Of a DNA stretch of 64,000 nucleotides, positions 62,780-64,000 are shown in pieces. The notes beneath the pieces were generated by a model, which searched no databases, had not been told where the DNA came from, and saw only the letters and a list, made by a program, of their open reading frames with translations. Source of the stretch: Phoebastria nigripes (lineage: Eukaryota; Chordata; Aves; Procellariiformes; Diomedeidae); assembly GCA_035582835.1 (NCBI GenBank), contig JAYKAV010003098.1, forward strand, positions 434,001 through 498,000, written 5' to 3'. Position 1 is the first letter of the stretch. Every line of letters begins with the position of its first letter. A program made the position numbers and the translations under genes.

Positions 62780-64000
62780 TTTATCCAACTGTTTAAGGAA
62801 GTTTTGGGTTAATAGGTTTCTGTAAAGTTACTCCATGTACCTGGAGAAATCAGGGTATTACTGAAAATTAAAAAGCACATAATCAAATGAGGACTGGTGG
62901 AATATAGCAGAAGAAATACTTTACTCTTGTGCCTTTAAACACAAAATATGAAGGTACTTTTACATAGGAAGTCACTGGATTTTTTTTGGTGTGGTGATTT
63001 TTGGTTTTGTTTTTTTAAGAAAGCCTTCTTTTATTTCAGTACCTAAGCTGATCTCTTAAATATCACAGAAGGTTCACCCCTGAGTCTTCATTTCCTCCAT
63101 TCCTCCACTAGAGTGATCTACAGTATTTGATCATGAAAAACATTTCCTGTATTGAATGATCAGCCTCCTCTTATTACAAGCATATTTTCATGTATTTTTA
63201 GTCTTTATTCTGACACTGAAGACCCTCCTAAATGTGGCAGTGTTGCTTCACACGCAGTGCATATCCCGTTCTGCTTTGTTGAGCAGAAGAGGCTCACAGG
63301 GGCCTTGAATTCTTTGAGCCTTTAGTGCAGTAGTAGCACTGCACACAATTGCAATACAGAATGCTATTTCTACGGGAACTGCATAGTGCTTACAAACTAT
63401 GGACTAGACAGCACAGGTTGAAGGGGCAAAACAATGAGAGAGGTTGGGGGTGTTGAAGCTGAACCGCCGGTCGCGCTGAGGGCAGCCTAGCATCCACCTG
63501 CAGCCTTGTGCGACTGCAGGGGAAGGCTTCCAGAATGACAGCATGGGCGTGCAGAAACTTTAAAGGTGCAAGTTCAAGACGCTGCAGAAGCAGTCTCTGA
63601 CAGTCCAGTTAGCGCCTACCTCTTACTGACCTTTTGCTTCGGGTCCTTTTGGAAGGCAAGTAGCTAAACTAGCTACACCTTCTGTTGGTAAGCCGTCTGT
63701 GCAGCTGGCAGTGTGTGACTGGGTATGCTTCCTTATTTCCAGTAATTTACATCTCAGCAAGATCCTGGCAGGCTGGTATTTCCAGATTCTGAACGGAGGA
63801 GGGAAGGAAGGACAGCCCTATGGATAAGAAAATGTATCGGAAGTCAAGATTTAGCCTCTATTCCCAACTCTCTTGGGATTTTTTTATGGTAAGTAGCTTT
63901 ATTTTCTTCCAAGGTGCAGTTAAAAGTTGTTGGAAGACAGGGAATCCCAGCCTTTCTGAAAATGATTACTCAAAGTACCCTTTCAAAGAGGGGAAATTGC
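61925..64000. other. downstream flank of YWHAZ, no gene recognised
   Basis: AT-rich DNA with A17 (62074), T28 (62748) and another AATAAA at 62290. A CpG-containing patch at about 63460-63560 is too short for an island. No coding family or repeat was recognised. Confidence 0.6.
62748..62775. repeat. 28-T homopolymer (3' flank)
   Basis: Uninterrupted T run downstream of YWHAZ. A 17-A run lies at 62074-62090. Confidence 0.95.

Overview
The window is vertebrate nuclear DNA, almost certainly from a bird. The evidence is several CR1 retrotransposon fragments, including a long 3' portion with typical avian CR1 coding and tail sequence, a compact gene with short introns, and the absence of mammalian repeats. 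Only one gene can be identified with certainty: YWHAZ, encoding 14-3-3 zeta, on the + strand. All five coding exons are present and join cleanly into a 245-codon protein. No second protein-coding gene, tRNA, rRNA or CRISPR array was found, and nothing bacterial or viral.

Layout. Positions 1 to about 31,000 are intergenic DNA upstream of YWHAZ, with no gene I can defend. This part holds a few very old SINE/LINE relics (11.6, 12.8, 18.9 and 19.5 kb), a short CR1 tail (14.3 kb), a GC-rich block (7.1-7.6 kb), and two TATA-like sites (13.2 and 17.0 kb). About 31,020-33,300 is a CpG island that must contain the YWHAZ promoter. Its centre is lost in a 757-base assembly gap (31,982-32,738). Just left of the gap lie Sp1-like boxes, a perfect CRE and an inverted CCAAT box. 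Just right of it is a strong splice donor that may end non-coding exon 1.

The coding exons are at 34,621-34,914, 51,636-51,759, 55,538-55,701, 55,794-55,889 and 60,096-60,155 (stop included). Intron 2 is 16.7 kb and carries two CR1 fragments and long homopolymers. Intron 4 is only 92 bases. Intron 5 carries a 0.9 kb sense-oriented CR1. The 3' UTR has three AATAAA signals (60,587, 61,124 and 61,904). Seed matches for miR-451 and miR-375 lie between the first and second. The last 2 kb is downstream flank.

I see no novel multi-gene system. The most useful leads concern YWHAZ regulation: the gap-hidden CRE/CCAAT promoter, the microRNA sites that alternative polyadenylation could remove, and the tiny intron 4 whose retention would truncate the protein. 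Single ambiguous bases (n) are scattered from 25,203 onward. They touch one coding base (55,701) and cluster in the intron 5 CR1.
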